Shown: piece after piece, positions 53,670 through 64,000 of the stretch
Numbering within the stretch: the stretch's first letter is position 1
Layout: the number at the start of each line of letters is the position of its first letter
Assembly: GCA_029851415.1 (NCBI GenBank)
Contig: CM056744.1
Coordinates: forward strand, 59,297,797 to 59,361,796
Length of the DNA: 64,000 bases
Origin: Eretmocerus hayati
Taxonomy: Eukaryota; Arthropoda; Insecta; Hymenoptera; Aphelinidae
Direction of reading: 5' to 3'
The notes under the pieces: generated by a model
The model's database searches: none
Seen by the model: only the letters and a program-made list of their open reading frames with translations
What the model was told of the DNA's origin: nothing
Position numbers and translations under genes: made by a program

Positions 53670-55439
53670 AAACGGCGCAAGACGACGTAGCTCGCTTTTG
53701 ATCGGTACAGGACGTTTGCTTTCGAGAGCGTCGATTTCATCTGCAAGGTAGCGTCTCTGTACGGCTTTGAAGATTGCGACTTTTGCGGCACGACGTTCAT
53801 CCTGGGCAGGAACGAAGTATTCCGATCACGTTTCCTTCGAGCAGCATTGAATTTCCACCGATAGATGAGTGCAACAATTCGAATATGCTTAGAGAATGAC
53901 GACCATTTTCCCAGTGGCTCTAATACGTCAGGATTCATGTTGTTGTCTTCACAAACAGCTAAGTTCACGCAGACCTTCAAATTATCTTGCGACTCGGGGC
54001 TAGATCGCGACGGCCATTGAGAAGAATCTTTAGTAACCCAATGCAACCCGTACCACCACAACTCAGAATTGTTCAATCCCTGAACAGCTTTCCCCGGGTT
54101 GCGAGGTCTGCGGGATTTTCATCAGTTGGAACATGATTCCATTCTGCTGAAGGTAATGATTAATGAATTTTCTGACTCTATTCGCGACAAATGTTTCCCA
54201 GCGCACTGGTAGTCCGGCTATCCAGGCAGGTGCTACTTTTGAATCCGACCAACGAAAAATTGCTGATCCAGGATGCTGAAGTTGAGGTTGTATGTTTCTT
54301 ATCAATCGTACAAGTAATAGTGCTGCACACAGCTCAAGACGTGGTATGGACTGTGTTTTTATCGGAGCTACCCCATTCTTCAACATCAACAAGAATGATG
54401 ATCTCCCAGAAACTACCAAATAAATCGCAGCTGGATAAGCAGACATCGATGCATCCGCGAATCCATGCAATTCCCAAACCGTAGAATTCGGAATACCCAG
54501 TCACCTAAGGACACGAATCGATGACAACTCCGGCATCTCTCCTTCCACTCAATTAGCAAGTCTCCTTCGATGTGTGAGTCCCAATCCAATTTTCGTAGCC
54601 ACAGTTCTCGCAATAGAATTTCTCCTTGGACAAGAAACGGAGCTAGCCAACCTAACGGATCGAACAACTTGGAAATTCCAGACAAAATGGTCCTCTCTGT
54701 TATAGCATAAACTTTCGCCGGCATCTCGACCCTGAAAGAAAATTCGTCCGAATTTGTCGACCACTTAATTCCGAGAGTTGGAACGACTTCATCCTTTCCA
54801 ACGTCGAGCTCAATCTCTGGTTTGGACTCCACCCCCTGTAGTAGCTTGGGCTCATCCGCCGCCCACTTATCGAGAGGAATTTTTGCTCTTTGCAAAATAG
54901 CAATCAATTGATTGCGAGCGTCTAGAGCTTGTTCAAGGGTATCTCCACCACCATACATGTTATCAACATAGCGCAACAACAACAAGATGCTAGCCGCGAT
55001 TGGGAATTCCTCTCCGAATTGTTCCGCTAGAAAAACCAGAGCACGATTCGCCAAGTATGGCGCACAAGCTGTTCCGTAAGTCACCATTGTCATAGTGTAT
55101 TCCACAATTTCTTGTTAGTTCGAATCTCTCCACAAAATACTTTGTAGATTTTAGTCATCTGGGTGTACTCGAATTTGTCGAAACATTTTCACTATATGAG
55201 TGAAAAATGCATATTTGAAAAATCTCCCTCGAATGATTATGAGGCAACATCAATTTGTAATTTTGGGCCGGGTAGTAATTAATCATTGATACTTTTTCCG
55301 TTACCGGTCCGTTGGAAAGCGTTGGAGACCACCCGAATTTCGTTGCTCCCACGTCGAGAAACTGCGTGATGTGGTAGGTAGACGACAGGCCCCGACGTTG
55401 GTGTATCAGCTGCTCGCTCCATGTCACCAAGCTCCTCAT
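53642..55439 (-). pseudogene. BEL reverse transcriptase and RNase H remnant
   Basis: RT motifs begin with the end of the preceding frame (LPHHAV, RVVSNAF at ~55380-55300) and continue at 55105-54413 with GTACAPYLA and RYVDNMYGG. The second Asp of the YVDD box is replaced by Asn, which should abolish activity. RNase H (54470-54063) shows HGFADAS and IPRLELCAALLL. The connecting region before integrase (54076-53642) follows. At least four frame changes were counted. Confidence 0.85.
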
Positions 55440-56475
55440 ATTCTTTCATGAAGTTGGTGTATGCTGTCTTCAAATGCTGATTGCGTTGACGGGTCCTACC
55501 GGATCGCAGCAAACACGCAACAGCATTGTCCCTCGAATCATGGAGGAGAGGTATTTCAGTTTGTGATGGTGGCAGCCTGACTACTATTCTACCATCAGAA
55601 TCAAACGCTACTGTTGATTTAAAATATCCCTCATAGTATTCGTCATCTGGGGATAGGCGACGCGATGAGTTAGGAGTTTCCTCAATTTGCCAGAATTTTT
55701 TAAGTTCTTTTGACAACAGGTCGTTCACTGGAACGTAAAAACAAGAAACGCTACTATTCGAGTTTGAATTGGGTGTGTTACACGTAAGAATCCACCCAAA
55801 CACCGTTTGCTGAGCAACAATCAAATCATTGTGAGATTTTCGATTACCTGGCAAGACAATTTGCGAATACACATCGGCTGCAAGAACACAATCAACATTT
55901 TGAGGTGAAGCGAATTCGGGGTCAGAGAGTGTCGAGTTTTTGATGTATGAGCAATGACTTACGTCAACATGCTCAGCTGGCAAAACCCTAGTGAGTTCAG
56001 ACAGAACGAGAGCTGAAAATCGCAATTCGAAACTTGCACGTAATTGTGATTTCAAAACAAGTGAAGCTCCTGCTCGCACAATGAGCCCTGATTTGCCTCC
56101 GAGAGAACTAACATCTTGTGTAATTTTGTGAAGCGGTGAACCTAAAGCTCCGACAACGCGATCCGCAACAAACGATCGTTTTGCACCTGGATCTATAAAC
56201 GCACGGACCTCCATTAATTTTCCTGATGATGATTGCAAAGTGACTCTGGCTGTCGCCAGAAGACACGATTTTCCTGGAAGTACCGTGTTTGCTAAGACGG
56301 GTGCAGACTTATTCGGTGGTTTGGATTGACCGCCTGTTTCCGCGGGTTTTCCCGAATTTTTTGTATACGCTCCTGTGTGCAATTTCGAGTGATGCGCACC
56401 TTTGCAGACCAAACAACGATGTTTCGAATTGCAGTCTCTCAAGAAATGCCCTAGTCTCAAACAATTGATGCACAA
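55279..56475 (-). pseudogene. BEL nucleocapsid knuckle and protease region (398-codon open stretch)
   Basis: It starts with CINCLRLGHFLRDC (CX2CX4HX4C) and CLVCKGAHHSKLH, the usual BEL double finger. A retropepsin-like block FIDPGAKRSF is then seen; the expected D-S/T-G has become D-P-G. A conserved DCVLAADVY segment and the beginning of RT follow. This is the longest intact portion of the provirus. It is part of the gag-pol reading, not a separate gene. Confidence 0.85.
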
Positions 56476-57706
56476 ACGACGTTGTTTTGCATATTCGAAG
56501 CATTTTGAGGTATCCAGGATTCAAAAGTTTTGCAAAAATGAAGCGGGTGCTTTTCGTAGCAGGAACAAGTGTCACTGGATTTCGACGAGGATCTATTGTT
56601 TTTGGTTTTATCCAAATTTGCAACGTTTACTGACAAGGAATTCTTAGGTTGTGAGGAGAATTGCGACGACGAAGGAGGTTCTTGCGCATTCGCATTTTGG
56701 TTTGACAACGAGTTCAGACTTTCATAAGCTGCTACTGAATCGAGCACGTTGATACGATTCTCGATAAATCTCAGAAGGTCCGCATAAGTTGAGAATCCGG
56801 GGACCGACATTTGATTCAACTCCCAGGCTTCACGAAAACCAGAATCTGATTTTGAGACAATGGCATGAACGAGCACACAGTCCCAATACTCAACAGGGAG
56901 CTTCAGATCTCGAGAATCTTGAACCGCTTCTTCCGCTTTATTGAGAAGCTCATTCAATTGTGACGAGGATTCTTCAGTCATTGGTCTGAGAGATTGCAAC
57001 GCGAGCATGTGACCTGTCATCCTCCGACGAGGATTATCGTAACGCCGACATAATTTATCCCAGGCAGGTTGAAATTTAGTACCTTCAGGCTTCGTGCCTT
57101 GCAATGTGTCTGCTGCAACCCCCTGCACTGCACCGAGGAGATACTGTAGTTTTAAAGCGTCCGAGTATGATTTTCTGAAGACCGCAGCCTCAAAACGAGC
57201 TTTGAACGAGTTCCAGTCTTCCTGTTTATCAGAGAATGTGGGCAATAAATGGACGGAACGGCTTGTAATTCTGACGCAGATTCCAAAGACCGTTCGAACT
57301 AATACGCTTGCTGCGCTTGTATTTGAGCAATCAAAATCGCCTCTGTTGATGATGGATTACTCGGTTGACCCACGACGCTTTGATTTCCTTGTGCAGGAGG
57401 TGCAGGCATCCACGATTGCAGCATGGCATGATGCCGAGCAACGGCATCCTCAACGTTCAAAAAACAATCCTTCGAAAAATATTCGTGATCGGGAATCAGT
57501 TGTTTGTGTGCGTACGCGAACTCACCACAATTTTGAAACTCGACCCAATAATCATCCGAATCCGAGAGCTTTTTTGTTACGTACACCGGTTGCGCACGCG
57601 CTTCTTCGTTTGCCGACTTTTTGGCGTTTTCAACAAAATTCAAAATGTAGCCTCGAATTAAACGCTCAATTTTTGCTTTGAGTTCAGTTGCTGTTGGCGG
57701 TGCCAT
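56457..57706 (-). pseudogene. BEL gag remnant
   Basis: An ATG at 57706 (MAPPTATELKAKIERLIRGY) begins gag. Reading shifts frame between 57299 and 57245, then continues with PTFSDKQEDWNSFKARFEAAV and LQYLLGAVQGVAADTL, the DUF1759 capsid-like region characteristic of BEL/Pao, to about 56500. It forms the particle in active relatives. The break is a simple frameshift region of ~55 bp. Confidence 0.85.
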
Positions 57707-59947
57707 GACTAGTAACGAACCACAACTAAATTAGAAATGCTAATATATGACAATAGGCCACGAAAAAATATCTAGATTACTGAAACTAGAGTAAAAAAAT
57801 TTCCTGGGATCGAGTTTCGAGCTAAAAAACGACAAACAACGGGGACAACACGGACACTACAGTGCTAGCCACCGGTGCGTCACTTTCGCACAGGTGTAGC
57901 AAGCCACAAGGTCCGCAGGACTCGCGGAGAAAAGCTGCAACGACGACGAATATGCTGGCTTACGCGAGCATAAAACAACTGACAAGTCTGACTATAGGAA
58001 GTCAGGCTTGTAGGCGAGACGCGTGGCGAGGGGAGAAAGCGCGCCGCGGCAATAAGTTGCAACGCCAAACGCGCGATGTTACAACGACGCGAGGGGTATG
58101 TGCAGAGCCGTGCTGCAGCACAGCTGACCGCTCGAGATGGACCGGACAGGAGGGGGAGGAGGGGAGCACTAGCAAGATCGCGCGACTCGCGCCTCTTCAA
58201 GATCACCTGATGTGTGATATATACATGAGAGTTTCCATGGAACTTTTAACTATTGACCCTCTGCAATAGAAAAAAAATTTTCTCATCGCACACGTTTGAA
58301 ATGGGTCTCATGTGATACTTAGACCTCGAAAACATGTGAAAAAAGTGGTGCCACTCTCTTCCAAGCCGAGGTATCTGGTTCAGAACGACATGTACGGAAT
58401 TACACACTTGAAACATTCGTTAATCAACTTCAATCGAATAGATTCGATTCAAAACATTGTCTAGACGATCGATACGGATTATATTTTGCCTGACTTGACT
58501 TTAAGATGAATTTCATCCTCGATTTCTCCGAAATTCAAGGTAAATTTCCAAAATCGAGTCAAGAGCTATGAGTCTCATTTCAATTTCTAGAATACACTGT
58601 GGACTTATATTGTTCATTTGTTAGCCGTATACTGTGTAAAAATCAAGAAAATCGCGATAACATCACATTTGAAGGCTTATTCAGCTTACCATCCGGATTC
58701 AAATATTTCTCCTCAGCTTCTCACAGAAATACCGATCGACAATTGCAACTCAGAATAGTGCGGTTATATCCCTTTTGTGATGAAGAGGAAAGAGCACAAC
58801 ATTCCAATCCTGTGCTTTACGTTTCCTGAGTATGCCATCAAAAAATGACCGTTTTGAGAGCCAGTGGCGCGATAACTTTATGAGCTTTGAAGCTTTATAA
58901 AATCTGTCCGGATCAACGCACACTCACAAACCAAACGGGATTCGATTCGTCTTCATTTTAACTTCGGGAACTCATTGCTTAATTCCCCATTTTGCACAAG
59001 GTATTCCATTAATTTCGTATACAATAGCAAGAGAAAGTTTTCCCACAATACTCGGTTACATCGATGAATGAGAGCTAAGATCATAGCCAAATCAGCGCAC
59101 ACCTCTGAATCAAAGCTTTTCTCGAAAAATAAGATTAGTAGATGGATATATCATTCCACCGAAGTAGTTGAGGCATAGGTATTTTAGTTACAGCCTTATC
59201 AATTCAAAAAATCGCGTTGGTACGTTTGTAAACTACCCAAAAATCATCTTTTGCGGTCTGCTATTGACAAATCAGGATGCGTTCCAACAAGAAAGAATGT
59301 AGCTCATATTGAACGATACCGAATACCATAAAATGCCACTCCTGCGCACTACGAATAGTTCAAAATACTCCTGGAACACTGCAGTAACACAAAAGTTAAA
59401 AGTTCCGTGGAAACTCTCATATGAGTAAGTATGTATCGGAACGATACAACTTACCAACCGTGACAAGCCTGCCACGGCTATTTCCCCTCCTCTGCCACCT
59501 GCTGGCTTCGTTTGCGAGGCGAAGGTGCTCGACGTCGTGGTGACAGGGCGTCGAGGCTGCAGCACGTGCTGATCCGGGGCGCAGATGAAAGGGCACGATG
59601 AACCCGGTCAGCTGCCCGTAACGGACCAAGTGTCGTTAAGCAGCTGCTTCCTTCCCTCGCGATGACGTGACTCGCCTCCTGGCGAGCCGATCCGCTGCGT
59701 TGTCCGCTGCGCCGGTGCCGGGGATGCCTCGTGCGCGAGGCTCCGGTGCTGGTATCCACGAGGCCGAGACGATGATGTTCAATTTTTTGATGGGCTGAAT
59801 ACCACACCGGACAGAGCACTTCGCGACACTTTTCCGCCCCGTGACTCTCTCACTTTCCCGCGCGCGCACAATCTTGCACTCTTTTCGGCACGATTTTTCA
59901 GATCACGACACAAAAAGATCGGTTTGAGCTAAGACGCTCTGCTACCA
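57707..59947 (-). other. BEL leader with nested TIR copy A; primer-binding-site candidate
   Basis: This lies between gag and the 5' LTR and is GC-rich (57860-58220 and 59430-59880). TGGTAGCAGAGCG on the minus strand (59935-59947) has the TGG start expected for pairing with a tRNA CCA end and is about 28 nt from the apparent LTR edge, longer than usual. The leader is interrupted by the 1192-bp copy A. Short frames here are not conserved with anything I know. Confidence 0.6.
58227..59418 (+). mobile_element. 1192-bp TIR element, copy A
   Basis: The inverted ends GAGAGTTTCCATGGAACTTT and AAAGTTCCGTGGAAACTCTC differ by one base. A is the same length (1192 bp) as copy B and in the opposite orientation, and matches copy C at 63393 onward. 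Flanks are AT-rich (possible AT or ATAT duplication). A ~76-codon frame (58599-58829) is present in A and, altered, in C, but it is not recognised and is probably not coding. No transposase was found, so it is non-autonomous or of an undescribed type. Confidence 0.85.
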
Positions 59948-59976
59948 AAATATATGATATAGGCGATATCGAAAAC

Positions 59977-61877
59977 TGTTGGGGTGAGGTGATCAAAACG
60001 GGAACCTCAGAGCCCATTCTACGAGATTTTGTCGTGATTGTTTCGATTCGGAGAGATGAAATAACTTTCAGGCAGCGATTTGAAAACGATAACACATGTT
60101 GATTGAAGCAAACATGTGCTTCGCTCCGTGGCTCGACGAGTACTGAGAAATTTGGCGGACAACAAACAGATGGCGCTACGGTCGTCATGGCGCGTAACTA
60201 CGACGGTTTTCAAACTGTCATTTTGTAGGATGTGGGAGCGTGCGAGGTGTTCTAAATAACAAGTTACTATTTTCACTTAAAATCACTTAGCAGTATATTC
60301 TGCAATAGAATGTATCACATATATGAGAGTTTCCACGGAACTTTTAACTTTTGTGTTACTGCAGTGTTCCAAGAGTATTTTGAACTATTCGGAGTGCGCA
60401 GGAGTGGCATTTTATAGTATTTGGCATCATTCAATATGGACTGAATTCTTTCTTGTTGTAACGCATCCTGATTTGTCAATAGCAGACCGCAAAGGATGAT
60501 TTTTGGGTAGTTTACAAACGTACCAACGCGATTTTTTGAATTGATAAGGCTGTAACTAAAATACCTATGCCTCAACTACTTCGGTGGAATGATATATCCA
60601 TCTACTAATCTCATATTTTGAGAAAACCTTTGATTCAGAGGTGTGCGCTGATTTGGCTATGATATTAACTCTCATTCATCGATGTAACTGAGTTTTGTGG
60701 GAAAACTTTTTCTGGCTATTGTTTACGAAATTTATGAAATACCTTGTGCGAAACGGAAGATTTAGCAATGAGTTTTCAAAGTTGAAAAGAAGACGAATCG
60801 AATCCCGTTTGGTTTGTGAGTGTGCGTTGACCCGGACAGATTTTATGAAGCTTCAAAGCTCATAAAGTTATCGCGCCACTGGCTCTCAAAACGGTCATTT
60901 TTTGATGGCATACTCAGGAAACGTAAAGCACAGGATTGGAATGTCGTGCTCTTTTTTCTTTATCGCAAAAGGGATATAACCGCACTGTTCTGAGTTACAA
61001 TTGTCGATCGGTATTTCTGTGAGAAGCTGAGGAGAAATATTTGAATCCGGATGGTAAGCTAAATAAGCCGCTAAATGTGATGGTATCGCGATTTTCTTGA
61101 TTTTCACATAGTATACGGCTGAAAAATGAACAAAATACCACCACAGTGTATTCTAGGAATTGAAATGAGACTCATAGCTCTTGACTCGGTTTTGGAAATT
61201 TACATCGAATTTCGGAGAAATCAATGATGAAATTCATCTTAAAGTCAAGTCAGGCAAAATATAATTCGTATCGATCGTCTAGACAATGTTTTGAATCGAA
61301 TCTGTTCGATTGAAGTTGATTCACGAATGTTTCAAGTGTGAAATTCCGAACAATTCGTTCTGAACCAGATACCTCGGCTTGGAAGAGAGTGGCACCACTT
61401 TTTTCACATGTTTCCGAGGTATAAGAATCACATGAAACCCATTTTAAACGTGTGCGATGAGAAAATTTTTTTTTCATTTTAGAGGGTCAATAGTCAAATG
61501 TTCCATGAAAACCCTCATATGGCACAGTGAAGAGACCCGGAGATCGCGTACGGCACTTATACTTAAGAAAAAAGAAAGTGAGAAAAATTGAATGACTCGC
61601 GGGGCGCGCACCGGCGCAAGATATTATGCGGAGACGCGGAAGCTGCTTACATCGTCGAGCTCCGCTAGCGAAGGCTAACTGGCGCAGCCCGAGCGATTCG
61701 AAGAGCTCGTCGCCCAATACCTCGGTCACCTCATACAAACGGTTCATTTAAACCAACCAATTGATACAGAGCGAATAGATCATCCGATTTCGAGGAGAAT
61801 GAAGGAGTAATAAGTGAATGACCGGGGCTCAGGCGCCGAGTTGCTCAGAAGTTCTCGAATGCTCATATTGACGCGAA
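59977..61877 (-). repeat. 5' LTR of the BEL element, split by TIR copy B
   Basis: Homologous to 50414-50942 on both sides of copy B (60325-61516). It also holds ~185 bp (about 60038-60222) absent from the other LTR. Either this LTR gained an insert or the 3' LTR lost it. LTR edges match at TGTTGG-GGTGAGG and at CTCATATTGACGCGA. Divergence of the two LTRs (roughly one difference per 8-10 bases) indicates an old insertion. Confidence 0.8.
60325..61516 (-). mobile_element. 1192-bp TIR element, copy B, with empty site in the sister LTR
   Basis: The ends GAGAGTTTCCACGGAACTTT and AAATGTTCCATGAAAACCCTC are inverted repeats, the second more diverged. It is an inverted homologue of copy A. Left flank CACATATAT and right flank ATATGGCACAG, compared with uninterrupted CACATATATGGCACAG at 50571, show a 4-bp ATAT duplication (or a precise insertion if the ends include AT). 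Short frames (60895-61107, 61250-61477) are not recognised. Confidence 0.88.
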
Positions 61878-63392
61878 CGAAAACAATGACTCAAATGAGT
61901 GAATCCTCCAGAAGTGTGAACTTTGGGCCTCAAAAGTGTCCGGGGGTAAAATTTTATCCAATCCGGCCTCGCGATGGTCGAGTTTACCCTTCTTGGTACC
62001 GAAAATGGGATACTATGAGGGGCACAAGTGATTTTCAGTTCCTAAGAAAACTACAGCTGATTCCTTGATTTTGCGTTCCACAGAATGTGACACAATACAG
62101 AAAATATGGCAACTTGGACCGTTTCATACACTCTGTAATTTAATAGCTGAATGAAAAGTCACCTGCGCGTGTAGTTTTCATGTGTTATATCCGAAAAGAT
62201 GATAATTTGATTAGTGGAGATTATGAAACTAAGCGTGGGAATTATCAACCGAGAATACGTGGAAGGGTATTGGGGCGCTATTTCGCAGTCTCTCTGGCTT
62301 CATTCCGAACATGTATGAATTCCTGAGATTTGCGTAGCTCTTACGAATCTCGATGGCTCGGAGCGATGTTAGTTAGTCAGAATATTCTCGATGATACAAC
62401 AATTCTTGATCCATTGTAGGTGAGAATCGGTTTATTGGCAGCTTATTCATTGTCGTTTCGGACAGAAAATGCACCCAAGTCATTATTTGCAAGATTAAAC
62501 GAGGTGGGCTTGCGTACAATGCCAACTCGAGGGTACAAGATATTCCCAAACATTTTTCGTCTTTTCCCGATTCACTTTGAAATATTGAGATTGAGATTAA
62601 TCAGAATTATGATCGATCACAATGATCCAATAAAGCAGAGGGGAGCGAGAGACAACTAGGAAGAGGCAAAATGAAGGGTGAAAGAAGAGAGAGCGTGGGA
62701 TAACAGAGCGTGAGGGTGATTGAATGATGGACGATTTGATCGACTGATTTGTTGATTCGGTGATTAGAAAGTAGATTAGAGGAGTGAAAGAATGGTGATT
62801 ATCAGTTTCAATCAGATCATTGAAATCAGAGCGAGAAAGAGGGCGAAAGGCGAGAAAAGAGAGAGAAAGAGAGAACACGAGATAGAGAAAAAGAGAGCGA
62901 TGAATAATATAGTGTACTATGCTTCTATCCACATTATCACTTCTTCAACCCTCGGTCCTTTCGCGATGTACTTGGAAGAAGCAATTTCCATCCGTACAGT
63001 CAGTATAGAAATATAACATATTATGAATATTATTGATGGAAAGAAGCTCTCACACTTTACATTCGGCTGCCGGGAACAAGATTTTCAGTTAGAGATTTGG
63101 AAAGAATGCGATTCTACAACAATGTAATAGATGCATGATTCAGTTCGGATAACCCTAAACACAGAACTCGCTTTTTCACTGCAATAGCAAAAACAGACGG
63201 AGACGCACGCAACAGTGGGATCTATCACGCTCGTGATTCCATCCGAATTGAAACGTTCGGCGGCTTCGACTCAAAGAACATATTTCTATTCCTCTTTCTA
63301 GAAGCCTTTCTACGATTCTGAACGAGCGTGAGGAATTGTGTGAACAAGGGCTGATATGTCTCACGTGCATACGGTGTATGTGCTACACATAT
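61878..63392. other. No gene seen
   Basis: Flank of the provirus. It includes a GA-rich stretch with AGAGAGAAAGAG at 62840-62900. No supported ORF, TSD or repeat was found. Confidence 0.45.
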
Positions 63393-64000
63393 GAGGGTTT
63401 CCATGGAACTTTAACTATTGACCCTCTGAAATAGAAAAAAAATTTTCTCATCGCAAACTTTTGAAATGTGTTCCATGTGATACTTAGACCTCGAAAATAT
63501 GTGAAAAAAGTGATGCCACTCTCTTCCAAGCCGAGGTATCTGGTTCAGAACGACATGTGCGGAATTTCACACTTGAAACATTCTTGAATCAATTTCAATC
63601 GAATAGATTCGATTCAAAACATTTTCTAGACGATCGATACGGATTATATTTTGCCTGACTTAACTTTAAGATGAATTTCATCATCGATTTCTCCGAAATT
63701 CGATGTAAATTCCGAAAATCGAGTCAAGAGATATGAGTCTCATTTCAATCTCTAGAATACACTGTGGAGTCATTTTGTTCATATTTTAGCCGTAGACTAT
63801 GTAAAAATCAAGGAAATCGCGATAAAATCACATTTAGAGGCTTATTTAGCTCATCACCCGTATTCAAATGTTTCACCTCAGCTTCTCACAGAAATACCGA
63901 TCGACCATTGCAACTCAGAACAGTGCGGTTATATCCCTTTTGTGATGAAGAAAAAAGACCACAACATTCCAATCCTGTGCTTTGCGTTTTCTGAGTATGA
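63393..64000 (+). mobile_element. 1192-bp TIR element, copy C (cut by window end)
   Basis: It starts GAGGGTTTCCATGGAACTTT after ACACATAT. The first 608 bp match copy A (58227 onward) in order and orientation with ~90% identity by eye. A related ~76-codon frame lies at 63764-63994. The right end lies outside the window. Confidence 0.85.

Larger units (their letters stand above)
50414..61877 (-). mobile_element. Decayed BEL/Pao LTR retrotransposon (provirus), minus strand
   Basis: The order on the minus strand is 5' LTR (61877-59977), primer-binding-site candidate, leader, gag, CCHC/protease, RT, RNase H, integrase, polypurine tract, 3' LTR (50942-50414). After subtracting three nested insertions (1192, 1192 and ~707 bp) it would be about 8.4 kb, normal for BEL/Pao. 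The frame changes at least six times, and key residues of protease and RT are altered, so it is dead. TSDs were not resolved. Confidence 0.9.

Noticed and set aside
58599..58829. 76-codon ORF in TIR copy A (also in C) as a transposase
   Set aside because: Too short, no catalytic motif, and disrupted in copy B.

Overview
The window is repeat-dominated nuclear DNA of an animal, most likely an arthropod. The evidence is the mix of non-LTR retrotransposons (RNase H-less CR1/L2-group and R1 clade), BEL/Pao, Penelope-like, tRNA-derived SINE, foldback/MITE and satellite sequence. Intron-less host genes, operons and prokaryotic signals are absent. The species cannot be named from sequence alone. Only one weak candidate for a spliced host gene was found (30268-31743). 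Nearly everything else is mobile DNA, its debris, or tandem/inverted repeats.

Layout. 1-2480: two foldback elements, a decayed CACTA/EnSpm-like transposase, and two arrays of a 12-bp unit built on the palindrome CACGTG. 2490-14660: minus-strand non-LTR elements piled head to tail. One is a fragment, two are bare 3' tails, and two (4627-9480 and 9497-14660) keep both ORFs open. Each 3' (TCAA)n tail abuts a GA/CT microsatellite. 14664-20105: an R1-clade element with both ORFs open (15114-19424), with 5'-truncated copies before and after it, all joined through poly(A)-(GA)n. 20115-22517: a 174-bp satellite interrupted by a 644-bp tRNA-headed SINE with 13-bp target-site duplications. 22518-25632: fragments of a BEL integrase and of a non-LTR RNase H. 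25640-36600: mostly unassigned DNA with hairpins, one 778-bp foldback and a SINE-like tRNA relic.

36640-39745: a Penelope-like element whose 3' part lies in a near-perfect 1.8-kb palindrome (905-bp arms, 6-bp spacer). 40571-48981: an ~8-kb inverted repeat whose arms are arrays of a 176-bp satellite around a unique ~1.2-kb centre. The left arm carries a 269-bp insertion with a tRNA-like sequence. 50414-61877: a decayed minus-strand BEL/Pao provirus with both LTRs, a possible primer-binding site, gag, protease, RT, RNase H and integrase, riddled with frameshifts. It has been hit by a 705-bp TA-flanked TIR element in the integrase and by two copies (A and B, both 1192 bp, opposite orientations) of another TIR element. 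A third copy of that element runs off the window end. The other LTR preserves the empty site of copy B.

The most unusual signals are the 12-bp CACGTG arrays, the 176-bp satellite palindrome with its tRNA-like insertion, the shared microsatellite junctions of two unrelated non-LTR groups, and the unclassified 1192-bp TIR family.
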